Below are positions 20,532 through 28,818 of a stretch of 64,000 nt of DNA, in pieces (the first letter of the stretch is position 1; every line of letters starts with the position of its first letter). The notes under the pieces were generated by a model that worked only from the letters and a program-made list of their open reading frames with translations, was not told where the DNA came from and ran no database searches. Source of the stretch: Arthrobacter oryzae (GTDB taxonomy: Bacteria; Actinomycetota; Actinomycetes; Actinomycetales; Micrococcaceae); NCBI RefSeq assembly GCF_030812315.1, contig NZ_JAUSSM010000006.1:186001-250000 (forward strand). The letters are read 5' to 3'. The translations under genes and the position numbers were made by a program.

Positions 20532-20905
20532 AGCTTTCCGCTTTCGCCGGAAGGCGGCTGCAATGCTCCCTGACTGGGGATAGCTGCGCCGTATTACTCC
20601 GCTGCCGCACGCATGCAACCCTTCACGCGCCTCCACGGGCCCGGCCAGCTGCCTGCTAGCCCGCACGCGCTACCCGCGCGCCTGCACGGAGCCGGCCTGC
20701 TGCCCACCCACCAGTCCCACGCGCTGGACCGCGCTCCCTCACGGGGCACGGTCGAGCCCTGGCACCGCTACCCTGGCACCGCGACCCTGGAGCGCGCCGC
20801 CGCCACCCTTTCGTGCGCCTTGTCTACCCCACCCTGGCCTTCCCCGCACCTCCCGCCGACTGCCCTGCCCACACGCCGGTCTTCAGCCCATCGTCGTTCC
20901 GGAAG
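20532..20905. other. Gene-free GC-rich spacer before the DnaA-box cluster
   Basis: No ribosome-binding site, recognisable protein or RNA is seen in these 374 bp. A short hairpin (about 20534-20556, GCTTTCCG with CGGAAGGC) just after the rhomboid stop could end that transcript, though it has no T-run. The rest is C-rich on the plus strand and includes a short tandem repeat. Confidence 0.5.
20757..20790. repeat. 14-bp tandem repeat, 2.4 copies
   Basis: CCCTGGCACCGCTA is followed directly by CCCTGGCACCGCGA and then CCCTGG. The two full units differ at one base. The repeat sits in non-coding DNA about 115 bp left of the first DnaA box of the cluster. Confidence 0.8.
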
Positions 20906-21653
20906 TTATCCACAAGGGTTATCCACATTGTTGGTAACTTACACGCTTGTAGTTCAACGTTCCTCCCCCGCACTGGCCTTGTCAGCTGGCGATTATCGAC
21001 AAGGGGGGCTGCTTTTTGTCCACATCTGTGGATAAAGATGTTCCTAGGGGCTGTGGTTAAGTGGACAACTTGGCCTTCGCGGTTGGGTGCCCGACCACCA
21101 GATAAGCCGACGGAACGCGGGGGGCTTACAGCAACCCGGCCACTGACACGCTGGGGAGGACTGCTGCGTCGGCCGCACGCACCCGGGTGGAAACTACCGC
21201 TGCAGAGGAAAGAACCGGAAAAGGACCGACTCATTCAACAGGTTATGCACACTGTTAATAACTGCGGGCACCGAAGCGGTACGCCGGAATTCACCGGCAT
21301 GAAGCCTGATCCGTCGTTCGACAGTGATTTTAACCCCCAGGTTATCCCCACCTGTGGATAACTTCTGGGGATAGTGCTGTTCTTAAGTGGATATGTGCGC
21401 AACACCAAACATTCGCAACCCGCGGTGAAGCCGGCGTGGCCGAGGACAGCACCGTCAGTCCATGCCCAGCCGGATTTCCGGTATCAAGCCGGGCCTGCGG
21501 GTTATCCACAGAGAATCCACAGTGTTAATAACTTACGACGATGTGGTTCACTTCACATGCGTCTCCATGGCGGGCCACGGCCTGCAGAAGAGCCGGCCGG
21601 CGCCCTCAGGCTTATCAACAGTGTGGATAACTTTCCCCACAGGGGTGGGATAA
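20906..21653. promoter_or_regulatory. Dense cluster of DnaA boxes, candidate DnaA-titration or origin-control locus
   Basis: Six perfect TTATCCACA boxes are seen: 20906-20914, 20919-20927 and 21502-21510 on plus; 21027-21035, 21353-21361 and 21622-21630 on minus. One-mismatch boxes occur at 20993-21001 (TTATCGACA), 21016-21024 (TTGTCCACA), 21052-21060 (minus, TTAACCACA), 21243-21251 (TTATGCACA), 21342-21350 (TTATCCCCA) and 21612-21620 (TTATCAACA). TTATTAACA boxes lie on minus at 21253-21261 and 21523-21531. Several form inverted pairs 1-2 nt apart. The region has no convincing gene. DnaA-box clusters outside oriC limit or tune initiation in other bacteria (datA in E. coli; an oriC-near cluster reported in Streptomyces). 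A function here is inferred. Confidence 0.8.
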
Positions 21654-21655
21654 CT

Positions 21656-22267
21656 TCAGTCCCGGACGGACCATACGCCCGACGAGCCCCGGCGGTGGCT
21701 GTCCACAAGATGGGTGTCGATCATGCCGATCGCCTCCATGAGCGCGTACATCGTGGTGGGACCGACGAACGCGAAGCCTTTGCTGCGCAATGCCTTGGAA
21801 AGGGCTGCGGATTCCGGTGATGTAGTGGGAATCTCCGCGTGAATCAGAGGAACTGGCGTGACCGCCGGTTGGAAGCTCCAGACGAAGTCCACCAGACCGC
21901 CTTCATTCCGCAGGGCAATGGTGGCCTGGGCGTTGGTGATGGCGGCCCTGATCTTGAGCCTGTTCCGGACAATGCCGGCGTCGAGCATCAGCCGTTCGAC
22001 ATCCTCTTCGGTGAAGGCGGCGACGATATCGGGCTCGAAGTTGTGGAAGGCCAAGCGGAAGGCGGGCCGCTTCCGCAGGATTGTGGCCCAGGACAGGCCG
22101 GCTTGGAATGCCTCGAGGCTGATGCGTTCGTACAGACCCTGTTCGTCGCGGACAGGCATGCCCCATTCGGTGTCGTAGTACTCCTGCAGCAGGGGGTCCG
22201 TCGCGGCCCACGGCGGACGGGCAAGGCCGTCGCTGCCGACAATGGTGCCGCGTTCATCCGGAGTCAT
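21656..22267 (-). CDS. DNA-3-methyladenine glycosylase I family protein (Tag)
   Basis: This 203-residue protein matches the Tag fold: WAATDPLLQEYYDTEWGMP, LYERISLEAFQAGLSWATIL (retaining the Glu38-equivalent and the Trp of the base pocket) and the central RNRLKIRAAITNA helix-hairpin region. It would excise 3-methyladenine from alkylated DNA. The zinc-snap residues known from E. coli Tag look altered: no Cys in the first motif, YYD instead of YHD, and DTHLVDSH where DHxxxC is expected. Zinc-free homologues exist, so activity may be retained. Its 3' end abuts the DnaA-box cluster. Confidence 0.82.
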   Translation of the reverse strand: MTPDERGTIVGSDGLARPPWAATDPLLQEYYDTEWGMPVRDEQGLYERISLEAFQAGLSWATILRKRPAFRLAFHNFEPDIVAAFTEEDVERLMLDAGIVRNRLKIRAAITNAQATIALRNEGGLVDFVWSFQPAVTPVPLIHAEIPTTSPESAALSKALRSKGFAFVGPTTMYALMEAIGMIDTHLVDSHRRGSSGVWSVRD

Positions 22268-22418
22268 CTGGGTTCCTTAGCTTTCCTGTGCGGTGGTGCT
22301 GCCTACAGCATATTCAGCGCCGGGGACCTGACATGCCTCCGCCATGGCGAAGTTGATAGCCGAAGGCTCACTCTCACATTATGCTGTGGCTCTGATCACA
22401 AAATACTGGGAGGTACGT

Positions 22419-24701
22419 GTGAGGAAAACCAAAATTGCCGTGGCTGGCGTCGCGGGGGTCGTTCTCGGGATGCTCAGCATCCAGGCCCCGGCCGTAGCCG
22501 CACCACCTGTTGACGACGCGACAACGGCGCCGGCATCGGCAATCCGGCAGGACAACCGTCCCGGACCGCGGACGAAGGAACTCGTTGAAAAACGCAAGGC
22601 GGCTATTGAGAAGGTGGCCAAGGGCCAGGCGAAAGCCAACGACGACGGCGTAGTCCAATTGGCGGAGGACAAGTTCGCCGAAATCGAAACCGCGAAACAG
22701 GACAAGATCTTCACCATCCTGGCCGAATTTGGCGACCAAGGCGCAGGCCGGTTCGGAACCGCGCCGGGCCCGCTGCACAATGCGATCGCCGAACCGGACC
22801 GCTCCGTGGACAACACCACGCTGTGGACCAGTGATTTCAGCGCGGCCCACTACGAAGAACTCTTTAATGGCAACGGCGAATCAATGAAGGGCTACTACGA
22901 GGCAGTTTCAAACGGCAATTATTCCGTGACCAACACGGTAACGGACTGGGTCAAGGTGCCGAACAACGGATCCTTCTATGGCGACAACGCCACCGAGGAC
23001 ACCGGCGGCTCATGGGCCTTCATCAGGGATTCAGGCAACGCTTGGTGGAATTCCCAGGTTGCCGCGGGCAAAACGCCGGCGGAAATCGACGCGTACCTCG
23101 CACAGTTCGATGTGTGGGACCGCTATGACTTCGACAACGACGGCAACTTCGACGAATCCGACGGCTACATCGACCACTTCCAGGCAGTGCACGCCGGCGA
23201 GGGCGAGGAAGCCGGCGGCGGCGCCCAGGGCGAGGACGCGATCTGGTCCCACCGCTGGTATGCCTTCGGCAACCAGTTCGGCTCCGCCGGCCCCGAAGGG
23301 AACCTTTCCGGCGGTACCAGGCTCGGGTCTTCCAAATACTGGCTGGGCGACTACACCACGGAACCCGAAAACGGCGGAGTCGGTGTATTTGCCCATGAGT
23401 TCGGCCATGACCTTGGCTTGCCCGACTTCTATGACACCTCGGGAGCCGCGACCAACAGCACCGCGTTCTGGACGCTCATGAGCTCGGGGTCCTGGCTGGG
23501 ACACGGTTCGGCGGCCAACGAAGGGATCGGCACCACCCCGGGCCTGATGGGACCCGAGGAGAAGCTCTTCCTCGGCTGGCTGGACCACAGCACCGTGCAG
23601 GCAGGCTCTAGCGGAGACTTCGTCCTGAATCCCGCCCAACTCCAGGCTGAGGGCAAGGACCAGGCCGTCCGGGTCAACCTTCCGGACAAGACAACCAGCA
23701 CGGACTACACCGCCCCGGCCTCGGGAACCAAGGCATGGTGGACAGGCAGCCAGGACAACCTCAATGAATCCCTGACCCATGCCGTCCCGGCGCAGTCTCG
23801 GGTGACGGTCACGGCGAACGCCTGGTATGACATCGAGGCCGACTACGACTTCCTCTACGGTGAATACTCCACTGATGGGGGCAAGACCTGGCAGTCCGCA
23901 GGGCGCGCGCTCAGCGGAGCAGCAGGATGGGGACAGGTTCGCTACTCCTATGACGCCGCCGGCCTCGCGTCGCACTTCCGCTTCAGGTACCAGACCGACG
24001 GAGGCGTCCACAACCCCGGTGCCTTCATTGACGATGTGAAGATTTCGGCCGGAAAGACCGTCATCCTCAGCGACGACGCCGAGCAGGGCCAGGGTCAGTG
24101 GCTTGCCGACGGCCAGTGGCAACTAAGCACCGGCTCGGTCACCCGTACCACTGAGCAGTACTACCTCGTGGAAAACCGTGAGTATGTGGGCTTTGACGCC
24201 ACGCTTGCGGAGGGTCCATACGTCTTCACCAAGGGCATCACCGCGCCGAACTGGGTCGATTTCTTTAGATACCAAAACGGCATGCTGGTCTGGTACATCG
24301 ACGATTCCTATGCTGACAACAATGTTTCGGCCCACCCCGGTGCAGGCTCGGCGCTGCCGGTCGATGCCCGCCCCGCACCCCTGAAGTGGTCCGATGGAAC
24401 AATGCCCGGCAACAGCCGGCAGCCGTTCGACGCGACGTTCGGGCTCGAAGCCACGGACACGCTGTGTATCGCGAAGGAAGTGCAGTCGGGCACCAAACGC
24501 AATCCGGCCATATCCTCGCTGGACGCCTGCGCAGTGAGTAGCCCGCCGATCGGAGTCTTCAAAGACATTGATCCGCTGGCCTACTACAGCGCGGAGAATC
24601 CCTTTGGAAGCGTCAAGGTTGCGGGTCACGGTGTGGAGATTTCCGTAATGTCCGACGCCGGTTCAGACCTCGCCATCCACGTGGTCAATCCTGGGCTTTA
24701 G
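22419..24701 (+). CDS. Secreted M6-type (immune inhibitor A-like) metallopeptidase
   Basis: Starting at the GTG at 22419, with GGGAGG 6 nt upstream, the 760-residue precursor has a clear signal peptide (MRKTKIAVAGVAGVVLGML, cleavage near AVAAPP). A pro-region follows, then the catalytic domain with the zinc motif HEFGHDLGLPDFYD, and a C-terminal beta-rich part. The DIEADYDFLYGEYSTDGG segment is typical of M6 peptidases. It is therefore an exported zinc protease. No other secretion gene is adjacent. A longer in-frame start at 22344 lacks a signal-peptide pattern. A strong terminator follows the stop. Confidence 0.9.
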   Translation: MRKTKIAVAGVAGVVLGMLSIQAPAVAAPPVDDATTAPASAIRQDNRPGPRTKELVEKRKAAIEKVAKGQAKANDDGVVQLAEDKFAEIETAKQDKIFTILAEFGDQGAGRFGTAPGPLHNAIAEPDRSVDNTTLWTSDFSAAHYEELFNGNGESMKGYYEAVSNGNYSVTNTVTDWVKVPNNGSFYGDNATEDTGGSWAFIRDSGNAWWNSQVAAGKTPAEIDAYLAQFDVWDRYDFDNDGNFDESDGYIDHFQAVHAGEGEEAGGGAQGEDAIWSHRWYAFGNQFGSAGPEGNLSGGTRLGSSKYWLGDYTTEPENGGVGVFAHEFGHDLGLPDFYDTSGAATNSTAFWTLMSSGSWLGHGSAANEGIGTTPGLMGPEEKLFLGWLDHSTVQAGSSGDFVLNPAQLQAEGKDQAVRVNLPDKTTSTDYTAPASGTKAWWTGSQDNLNESLTHAVPAQSRVTVTANAWYDIEADYDFLYGEYSTDGGKTWQSAGRALSGAAGWGQVRYSYDAAGLASHFRFRYQTDGGVHNPGAFIDDVKISAGKTVILSDDAEQGQGQWLADGQWQLSTGSVTRTTEQYYLVENREYVGFDATLAEGPYVFTKGITAPNWVDFFRYQNGMLVWYIDDSYADNNVSAHPGAGSALPVDARPAPLKWSDGTMPGNSRQPFDATFGLEATDTLCIAKEVQSGTKRNPAISSLDACAVSSPPIGVFKDIDPLAYYSAENPFGSVKVAGHGVEISVMSDAGSDLAIHVVNPGL

Positions 24702-24713
24702 TCTCCAGCGATA

Positions 24714-24752
24714 AAAAAGTCGGACCGGCACTAAATGCCGGTCCGACTTTTT
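24714..24752. terminator. Bidirectional intrinsic terminator
   Basis: AAAAAGTCGGACCGGCA (24714-24730) and its perfect reverse complement (24736-24752) form a 17-bp stem with a 5-nt CTAAA loop. The A and T runs on both sides let it work for the M6 peptidase on plus and crgA on minus, which converge here. Confidence 0.95.
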
Positions 24753-24800
24753 GCATGAAGGGGTGTCGCTGAAGGGGCTGTCAGCCCGGGATGGGTGTGG

Positions 24801-25055
24801 CTAGGAGCGCCAGCGCGTGGTCATCAGGAACCCGGCGATGGCGATGCCGAACCCGGCCACGATGTTCCAGGATTCCCAGGCCCTGACGGGGAGGGCGCCT
24901 TCACTGATATAGAAGGTGATGATCCACAGCAGCCCAATGATCATCAGGCCGAACATGACGGGCTTGAACCACACCGCGTTGGGCTTGTAGGCCTGCGATG
25001 CAGAAGCCGGCTTTTCCGCGCCGGCGGTCTTCTTTCGTGGCTTTGACTCGGGCAC
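24801..25055 (-). CDS. crgA: Cell division protein CrgA
   Basis: The GTG at 25055 with GAGGAGG just upstream gives an 84-residue protein: a basic N-terminal stretch (PESKPRKKTAG), then two membrane helices (KPVMFGLMIIGLLWIITFYI and WNIVAGFGIAIAGFLMTTRW) joined by a short extracytoplasmic loop, ending in RWRS. This is the CrgA pattern; CrgA interacts with FtsZ, PbpA and other divisome proteins and coordinates septation with growth. A longer in-frame reading to 25274 is rejected because it runs into the region before the sortase gene. It opens the crgA-sortase-trpG-pkn cluster typical of actinobacteria. Confidence 0.93.
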   Translation of the reverse strand: MPESKPRKKTAGAEKPASASQAYKPNAVWFKPVMFGLMIIGLLWIITFYISEGALPVRAWESWNIVAGFGIAIAGFLMTTRWRS

Positions 25056-25231
25056 GGGTCCTCCTCGTCGGGCTGAATCAAGGGCGGAGCCTCCGGCTTG
25101 GTATCCTGCAAGAAGGAAGATGCCGGCGGTGTTGGCGCCTTTGGTCAGGTCTGAATTCTTACTAGCAGCCAATTCTAGCTGTAGTTCAGAACACGCCGGC
25201 GCCCGCCCGCGCTGCCAATTGAGGAGATCAC

Positions 25232-26026
25232 GTGGTGTTGCTGGATAAGGGGACGGCCTCCGCCGTGCCGGCACGCGGCGTCGGAGTTCTCCGGAAGCTC
25301 ATTAAAATCGCTGGCGAGCTGCTCATCACAGTGGGGGTGGTCCTGCTCCTGTTCGTTGCATGGCAGCTGTGGTGGACCAACGTTGAGTCCGATGCCAAGC
25401 AGAGTGAGACCATCAGGAATTTCGCCCAGGAACTGGGCGGTTCCGGGGGTCCGGTGGCTCCTGCCCCGCCTGGTGAAACTCCCCCCGCGCCTGCCGACTA
25501 CGGCCCGCCGAAGGTTGCCAAGGCGCCCGGACACGGCGGAACCATCGGCATCATGTACATCCCCCGGTTTGGTCCTGACTACACCCGGCCCATCGTCCAG
25601 GGAACCTCCATGGATGTCCTGGATACGCTCGGCCTTGGCCACTACAGCAATACGGCGATGCCCGGGGCGACAGGCAACTTCGCGGTGGCAGGTCACCGCC
25701 AGACGCACGGGGCCGTACTGGACAACATCCACACCCTGGTTCCGGGCGACAAGATCTATGTCCAGACCAAGGACGGATTCTATGTCTACGTCTTCCGGAA
25801 CAACCAGATTGTGCTCCCGTCAGCCACCGATGTGCTGCTGCCGGTACCCACCCAGCCCGCAGCCCGGCCGACGGAAGCCTATCTCACCATGACCAGTTGC
25901 AACCCGCGGTTTGGCTCGCAGGAACGAATCATTGCGTATTCCCTGCTGGACCACTGGCAGCCGGCATCGGCGGGGCCGCCGGCAGAAATAGCGGCCCAGG
26001 TGGCCAAGGCGCTCGGGAAGGGCTGA
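25232..26026 (+). CDS. Class E sortase
   Basis: The 264-residue protein has one N-terminal membrane anchor (LLITVGVVLLLFVAWQLWW, about 31-49), a Pro/Ala-rich linker, and the sortase beta-barrel. The catalytic His lies in VAGHRQTHG, the Cys in TMTSCNPRFG and the Arg shortly after. The TxTxCxP version of the motif and position beside trpG and pknB indicate the housekeeping class E sortase of actinobacteria, which anchors LAxTG-type surface proteins to peptidoglycan. It is divergent from crgA and is followed 4 bp later by a small membrane gene. Confidence 0.9.
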   Translation: MVLLDKGTASAVPARGVGVLRKLIKIAGELLITVGVVLLLFVAWQLWWTNVESDAKQSETIRNFAQELGGSGGPVAPAPPGETPPAPADYGPPKVAKAPGHGGTIGIMYIPRFGPDYTRPIVQGTSMDVLDTLGLGHYSNTAMPGATGNFAVAGHRQTHGAVLDNIHTLVPGDKIYVQTKDGFYVYVFRNNQIVLPSATDVLLPVPTQPAARPTEAYLTMTSCNPRFGSQERIIAYSLLDHWQPASAGPPAEIAAQVAKALGKG

Positions 26027-26030
26027 CGTT

Positions 26031-26201
26031 ATGTACGGATGGATATTCCGCCACCTGCCGGGGCCGCTGTGGCTCAGGATCGTCACATCACTGGTGCTGC
26101 TTGGCGGCGTGCTGGTATTGATGGTTCAGTTCCTCTTTCCCTGGATGTCACAGTTCACCCAGTTCACCGACTCAACGATTGGTTTAGTAACTCGACAATG
26201 A
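26031..26201 (+). CDS. Small single-pass membrane protein, coupled to trpG
   Basis: A 56-residue frame starts at ATG 26031, four bases after the sortase stop, and ends with TGA overlapping the trpG ATG. It encodes MYGWIFRHLPGPLWLRI, then a hydrophobic helix (TSLVLLGGVLVLMVQFLFPW), and a short polar tail ending in TRQ. The N-terminus is basic and the helix is of full membrane length. Tight packing between the sortase and trpG is strong evidence that it is real. A similar small membrane gene occurs here in other Micrococcales clusters, to my recollection; function unknown. Confidence 0.75.
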   Translation: MYGWIFRHLPGPLWLRIVTSLVLLGGVLVLMVQFLFPWMSQFTQFTDSTIGLVTRQ

Positions 26202-26839
26202 GCACCACCAAGATCCTGGTCGTAGACAACTACGACAGCTTTGTTTACACCCTGGTGGGTTACCTCCAGGAGCTCGGCGCCGAGACAACGGTGGTCCGTA
26301 ACGACGACGTCACCCTCGCCGAGGCAATCGAGATGGTGGACGCACGCGATGGCGTCCTCATCTCACCCGGGCCGGGCACCCCTGCCGAGGCGGGCGTCTG
26401 CATTGACCTGATCAAATGGTGCGGCGGCCACGACAAGCCGATGTTCGGTGTGTGCCTGGGACACCAGGCGCTGGCCGAAGCCTACGGCGCCACCGTGACG
26501 CACGCCCCCGAGCTGATGCACGGCAAAACGTCCCTGGTGGAACATCACGGAGACAGCGTCTTCGTCGGGCTCCCCTCCCCTGTCACGGCCACGCGTTACC
26601 ACTCCCTTGCCGCCGTCCGTGAAACCATTCCCGACGTCCTGGAGATCACCGCGCAGACGGCCAACGGCGTGATCATGGGCCTCAGGCACCGGACGGCACC
26701 GCTTTGCGGCGTGCAGTTCCACCCGGAATCGGTCCTCACGGAGGGCGGCTACCAGATGCTGGGCAACTGGTTGGAATCCCTGGGCATGGAAGGTGCAGCC
26801 GAGCGGGCTGCCAAATTGAGCCCGCTCATCCAGCACTGA
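26198..26839 (+). CDS. trpG: Glutamine amidotransferase, component II (TrpG/PabA)
   Basis: The 213-residue class I amidotransferase has the nucleophile Cys in GVCLGHQAL, the oxyanion motif SPGPGTP and the His-Glu pair in FHPESVLTE. It supplies ammonia from glutamine to anthranilate or p-aminobenzoate synthase; which of the two cannot be decided here, because no trpE/pabB is adjacent. The ATG at 26198 overlaps the stop of the small membrane gene (ATGA). The N-terminus KILVVDNYDSFVYTL is the family standard, so the longer upstream reading frame is not used. Confidence 0.94.
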   Translation: MSTTKILVVDNYDSFVYTLVGYLQELGAETTVVRNDDVTLAEAIEMVDARDGVLISPGPGTPAEAGVCIDLIKWCGGHDKPMFGVCLGHQALAEAYGATVTHAPELMHGKTSLVEHHGDSVFVGLPSPVTATRYHSLAAVRETIPDVLEITAQTANGVIMGLRHRTAPLCGVQFHPESVLTEGGYQMLGNWLESLGMEGAAERAAKLSPLIQH

Positions 26840-26863
26840 TCAACGTTCCAGCCGCGTAGCGTT

Positions 26864-28762
26864 CTAACCGCGGTCCCGATCCCGGTCGGTCTCGGTGGGC
26901 GTGGGAGTGGGGGTCGGCGTCGGGCTGGGCGCCGGTGCCTTGGCAATGATCACGCTAATGGTCTTTCCCTGCTCCACCAGCGCATTGACCGCATCGCTCT
27001 GCTCGGTCACCTTGCCAGGGTCAACTTCTGAGTTCTCGACTTCCTTTACTTCCATGCCAAGGCCGAGGTTCTTGAGCGCTGCCTCTGCTTCCGACCGGGG
27101 CAGGCCGCGGAGTTCGGGCATGGCCACCTTGCCCGTGGACACCACAATTTCCACGGTGGTTCCGACAGCGACAGTGTCGCCCGGTGCGGGTTTGGTGGTG
27201 ATCACGATTCCAACGGGCACGGTTGCGCTGTTCGCCATAGTGGTACCGGGGGCGCCTGCAAGCCCGATTTGCCGCAAAACATCCCGGGCAGCGGCTTCCG
27301 TCCTCCCCGGCAGGTCAGTCGGGATTTTGACGGCGCTCGGACCGTCGGAGATGTTCAACGTGACCTTGGAGTCGGGTTCCATCGATGTTCCTGCCGCGGG
27401 CACCGTGCCGATGGCCGTGCCCTTGGTGATGGTGTCATGCGGCAGTCTGTTGATAGTCGGGCTGAACCGGGCATTGTAGAGGCGCTGCAACGCCTCGGAT
27501 TCGGTGAGCGCCGATACTGACGGAACCTGGATCTTGGCCACTGGAGGGGGCGGCTGGTTCATCATGTTGTAGAGCCAGAGGCCACCCCCGGCGAGGACCA
27601 GCAGGGTAAAGATCACCAAGGTGGCAATCCAGGTCCGACGGCGGGACTTCTGCCGCGGGGTACGCTCACGTTCCGGCGGAAGCCCGAGTGGGAGGTCGCT
27701 GGCTTCCGAAGGTTCGTAAACCTGGGCGGGCAGCGCCCGGTCATCGCCGAGGGTGTCCTGGACAGGCCGGAGCCTTCCGCTCGGCGAATCGTCAAGGAAA
27801 CTCGCCCCTGTGACCGAGTACGGGGCAGTCCGGGCAGTCCGTTCCGCCGCCGGGACCGTATTGTTGGGATCCGTCGATGCCTCGCCCGCCGCCACGTCCG
27901 GCACAGCGATGCCGTTGCGCGCCGCCCGGAGGGCCCGCTGGAACGCGGCCGCATCCTGGAAACGGTCTGCCCGGTTCTTTTGGAGGGCTTTCGCCAGGAC
28001 ACTGTCAAGAGCCTCTGACACCTCGGGATTGAGGCTGCTGGCCGGCTCGGGAATTTCGCGGACGTGCTGGTAGGCGACGGAAACAGGACTGTCCCCAACA
28101 AAGGGAGGCCGCCCCGTCAGCATCTCGTACAGCAGGCACGCCGCGGAATAGAGGTCGCTACGGGCGTCCACAGTTTCGCCGCGGGCCTGTTCCGGGGAAA
28201 GATACTGCGCGGTGCCCACGACAGCCTGGGTCTGGGTCATCGTGGCGGAGGAATCGGCCATGGCCCGGGCGATGCCGAAATCCATCACCTTGATAGTGTC
28301 CGAGTTATCGCAGAACATCACGTTTGCCGGCTTGATATCCCGGTGGACAATGCCCGCCCGGTGGCTGTACTCAAGGGCGGAGAGCACGCCGAGAGTGAAG
28401 TCGATGGCATGACCGATACTGACTTCCTTGGCGCGGATGAGATCCCTGAGGGTCTTTCCGGACACGAACTCCATCACAATGTAGGGCACCCGGACGGTGT
28501 CCTCCGGACCTCCCGGAACGGCGTGGTCCCCGGTGTCGTAGATGGCAACGATCGAGGGATGGTTCAACGCGGCCACCGCCTGGGCTTCACGCTTGAACCT
28601 GGCCTGGAACTGAGGGTCCCGGGCCAGGTCCGGCCGGAGCAGCTTGATGGCCACTGTCCGGCCCAGCCGGGTATCAACGCCGCGGTGCACGTCAGCCATG
28701 CCGCCGCGGCCAATCAGCTCACCGAGTTCGTACCGCCCGTTGAGGACGCGCTGGGTATTCAC
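26864..28762 (-). CDS. pknB: PASTA-domain serine/threonine kinase PknB
   Basis: The GTG at 28762 gives 632 residues. The kinase domain has the Gly-rich loop IGRGGMADVH, VAIK with the ATP-binding Lys, HRD at 140-142 and DFG at 161-163; the activation loop (SSATMTQTQAVVGTAQY) is rich in Thr. One membrane helix follows (about 378-398). Three extracellular PASTA domains (about 408-474, 475-544, 545-608) precede a Thr/Pro-rich tail. PASTA kinases sense peptidoglycan fragments and control cell growth. It is last in the fhaA-fhaB-pstP-rodA-pbpA-pknA-pknB series. M. tuberculosis PknB has four PASTA domains, so this one is shorter. Confidence 0.95.
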   Translation of the reverse strand: MNTQRVLNGRYELGELIGRGGMADVHRGVDTRLGRTVAIKLLRPDLARDPQFQARFKREAQAVAALNHPSIVAIYDTGDHAVPGGPEDTVRVPYIVMEFVSGKTLRDLIRAKEVSIGHAIDFTLGVLSALEYSHRAGIVHRDIKPANVMFCDNSDTIKVMDFGIARAMADSSATMTQTQAVVGTAQYLSPEQARGETVDARSDLYSAACLLYEMLTGRPPFVGDSPVSVAYQHVREIPEPASSLNPEVSEALDSVLAKALQKNRADRFQDAAAFQRALRAARNGIAVPDVAAGEASTDPNNTVPAAERTARTAPYSVTGASFLDDSPSGRLRPVQDTLGDDRALPAQVYEPSEASDLPLGLPPERERTPRQKSRRRTWIATLVIFTLLVLAGGGLWLYNMMNQPPPPVAKIQVPSVSALTESEALQRLYNARFSPTINRLPHDTITKGTAIGTVPAAGTSMEPDSKVTLNISDGPSAVKIPTDLPGRTEAAARDVLRQIGLAGAPGTTMANSATVPVGIVITTKPAPGDTVAVGTTVEIVVSTGKVAMPELRGLPRSEAEAALKNLGLGMEVKEVENSEVDPGKVTEQSDAVNALVEQGKTISVIIAKAPAPSPTPTPTPTPTETDRDRDRG

Positions 28763-28818
28763 TGGGAGGCTGTCCTCTCTGTGCGACGGGATACGGGGTG
28801 AGTCCGGCACGGTGCGCC

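Noticed and set aside
20613..21820. Several plus- and minus-strand frames of 60-180 codons across the DnaA-box cluster
   Set aside because: No family resemblance, no ribosome-binding site, odd Arg/Pro/Ser composition, and the frames cut through the DnaA boxes. The region is treated as non-coding.
22344..22418. Upstream extension of the M6 peptidase
   Set aside because: It would put 25 polar residues before an otherwise perfect signal peptide. The GTG at 22419 has GGGAGG in front.
25056..25274. Upstream extension of crgA
   Set aside because: The GTG at 25055 has a strong ribosome-binding site and gives the standard CrgA length. The extension has no CrgA similarity and would run into the sortase promoter region.
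26039..26197. 5' extension of trpG
   Set aside because: The overlapping small membrane gene in another frame explains this stretch, and TrpG proteins start at the KILVVDNYDSF block.
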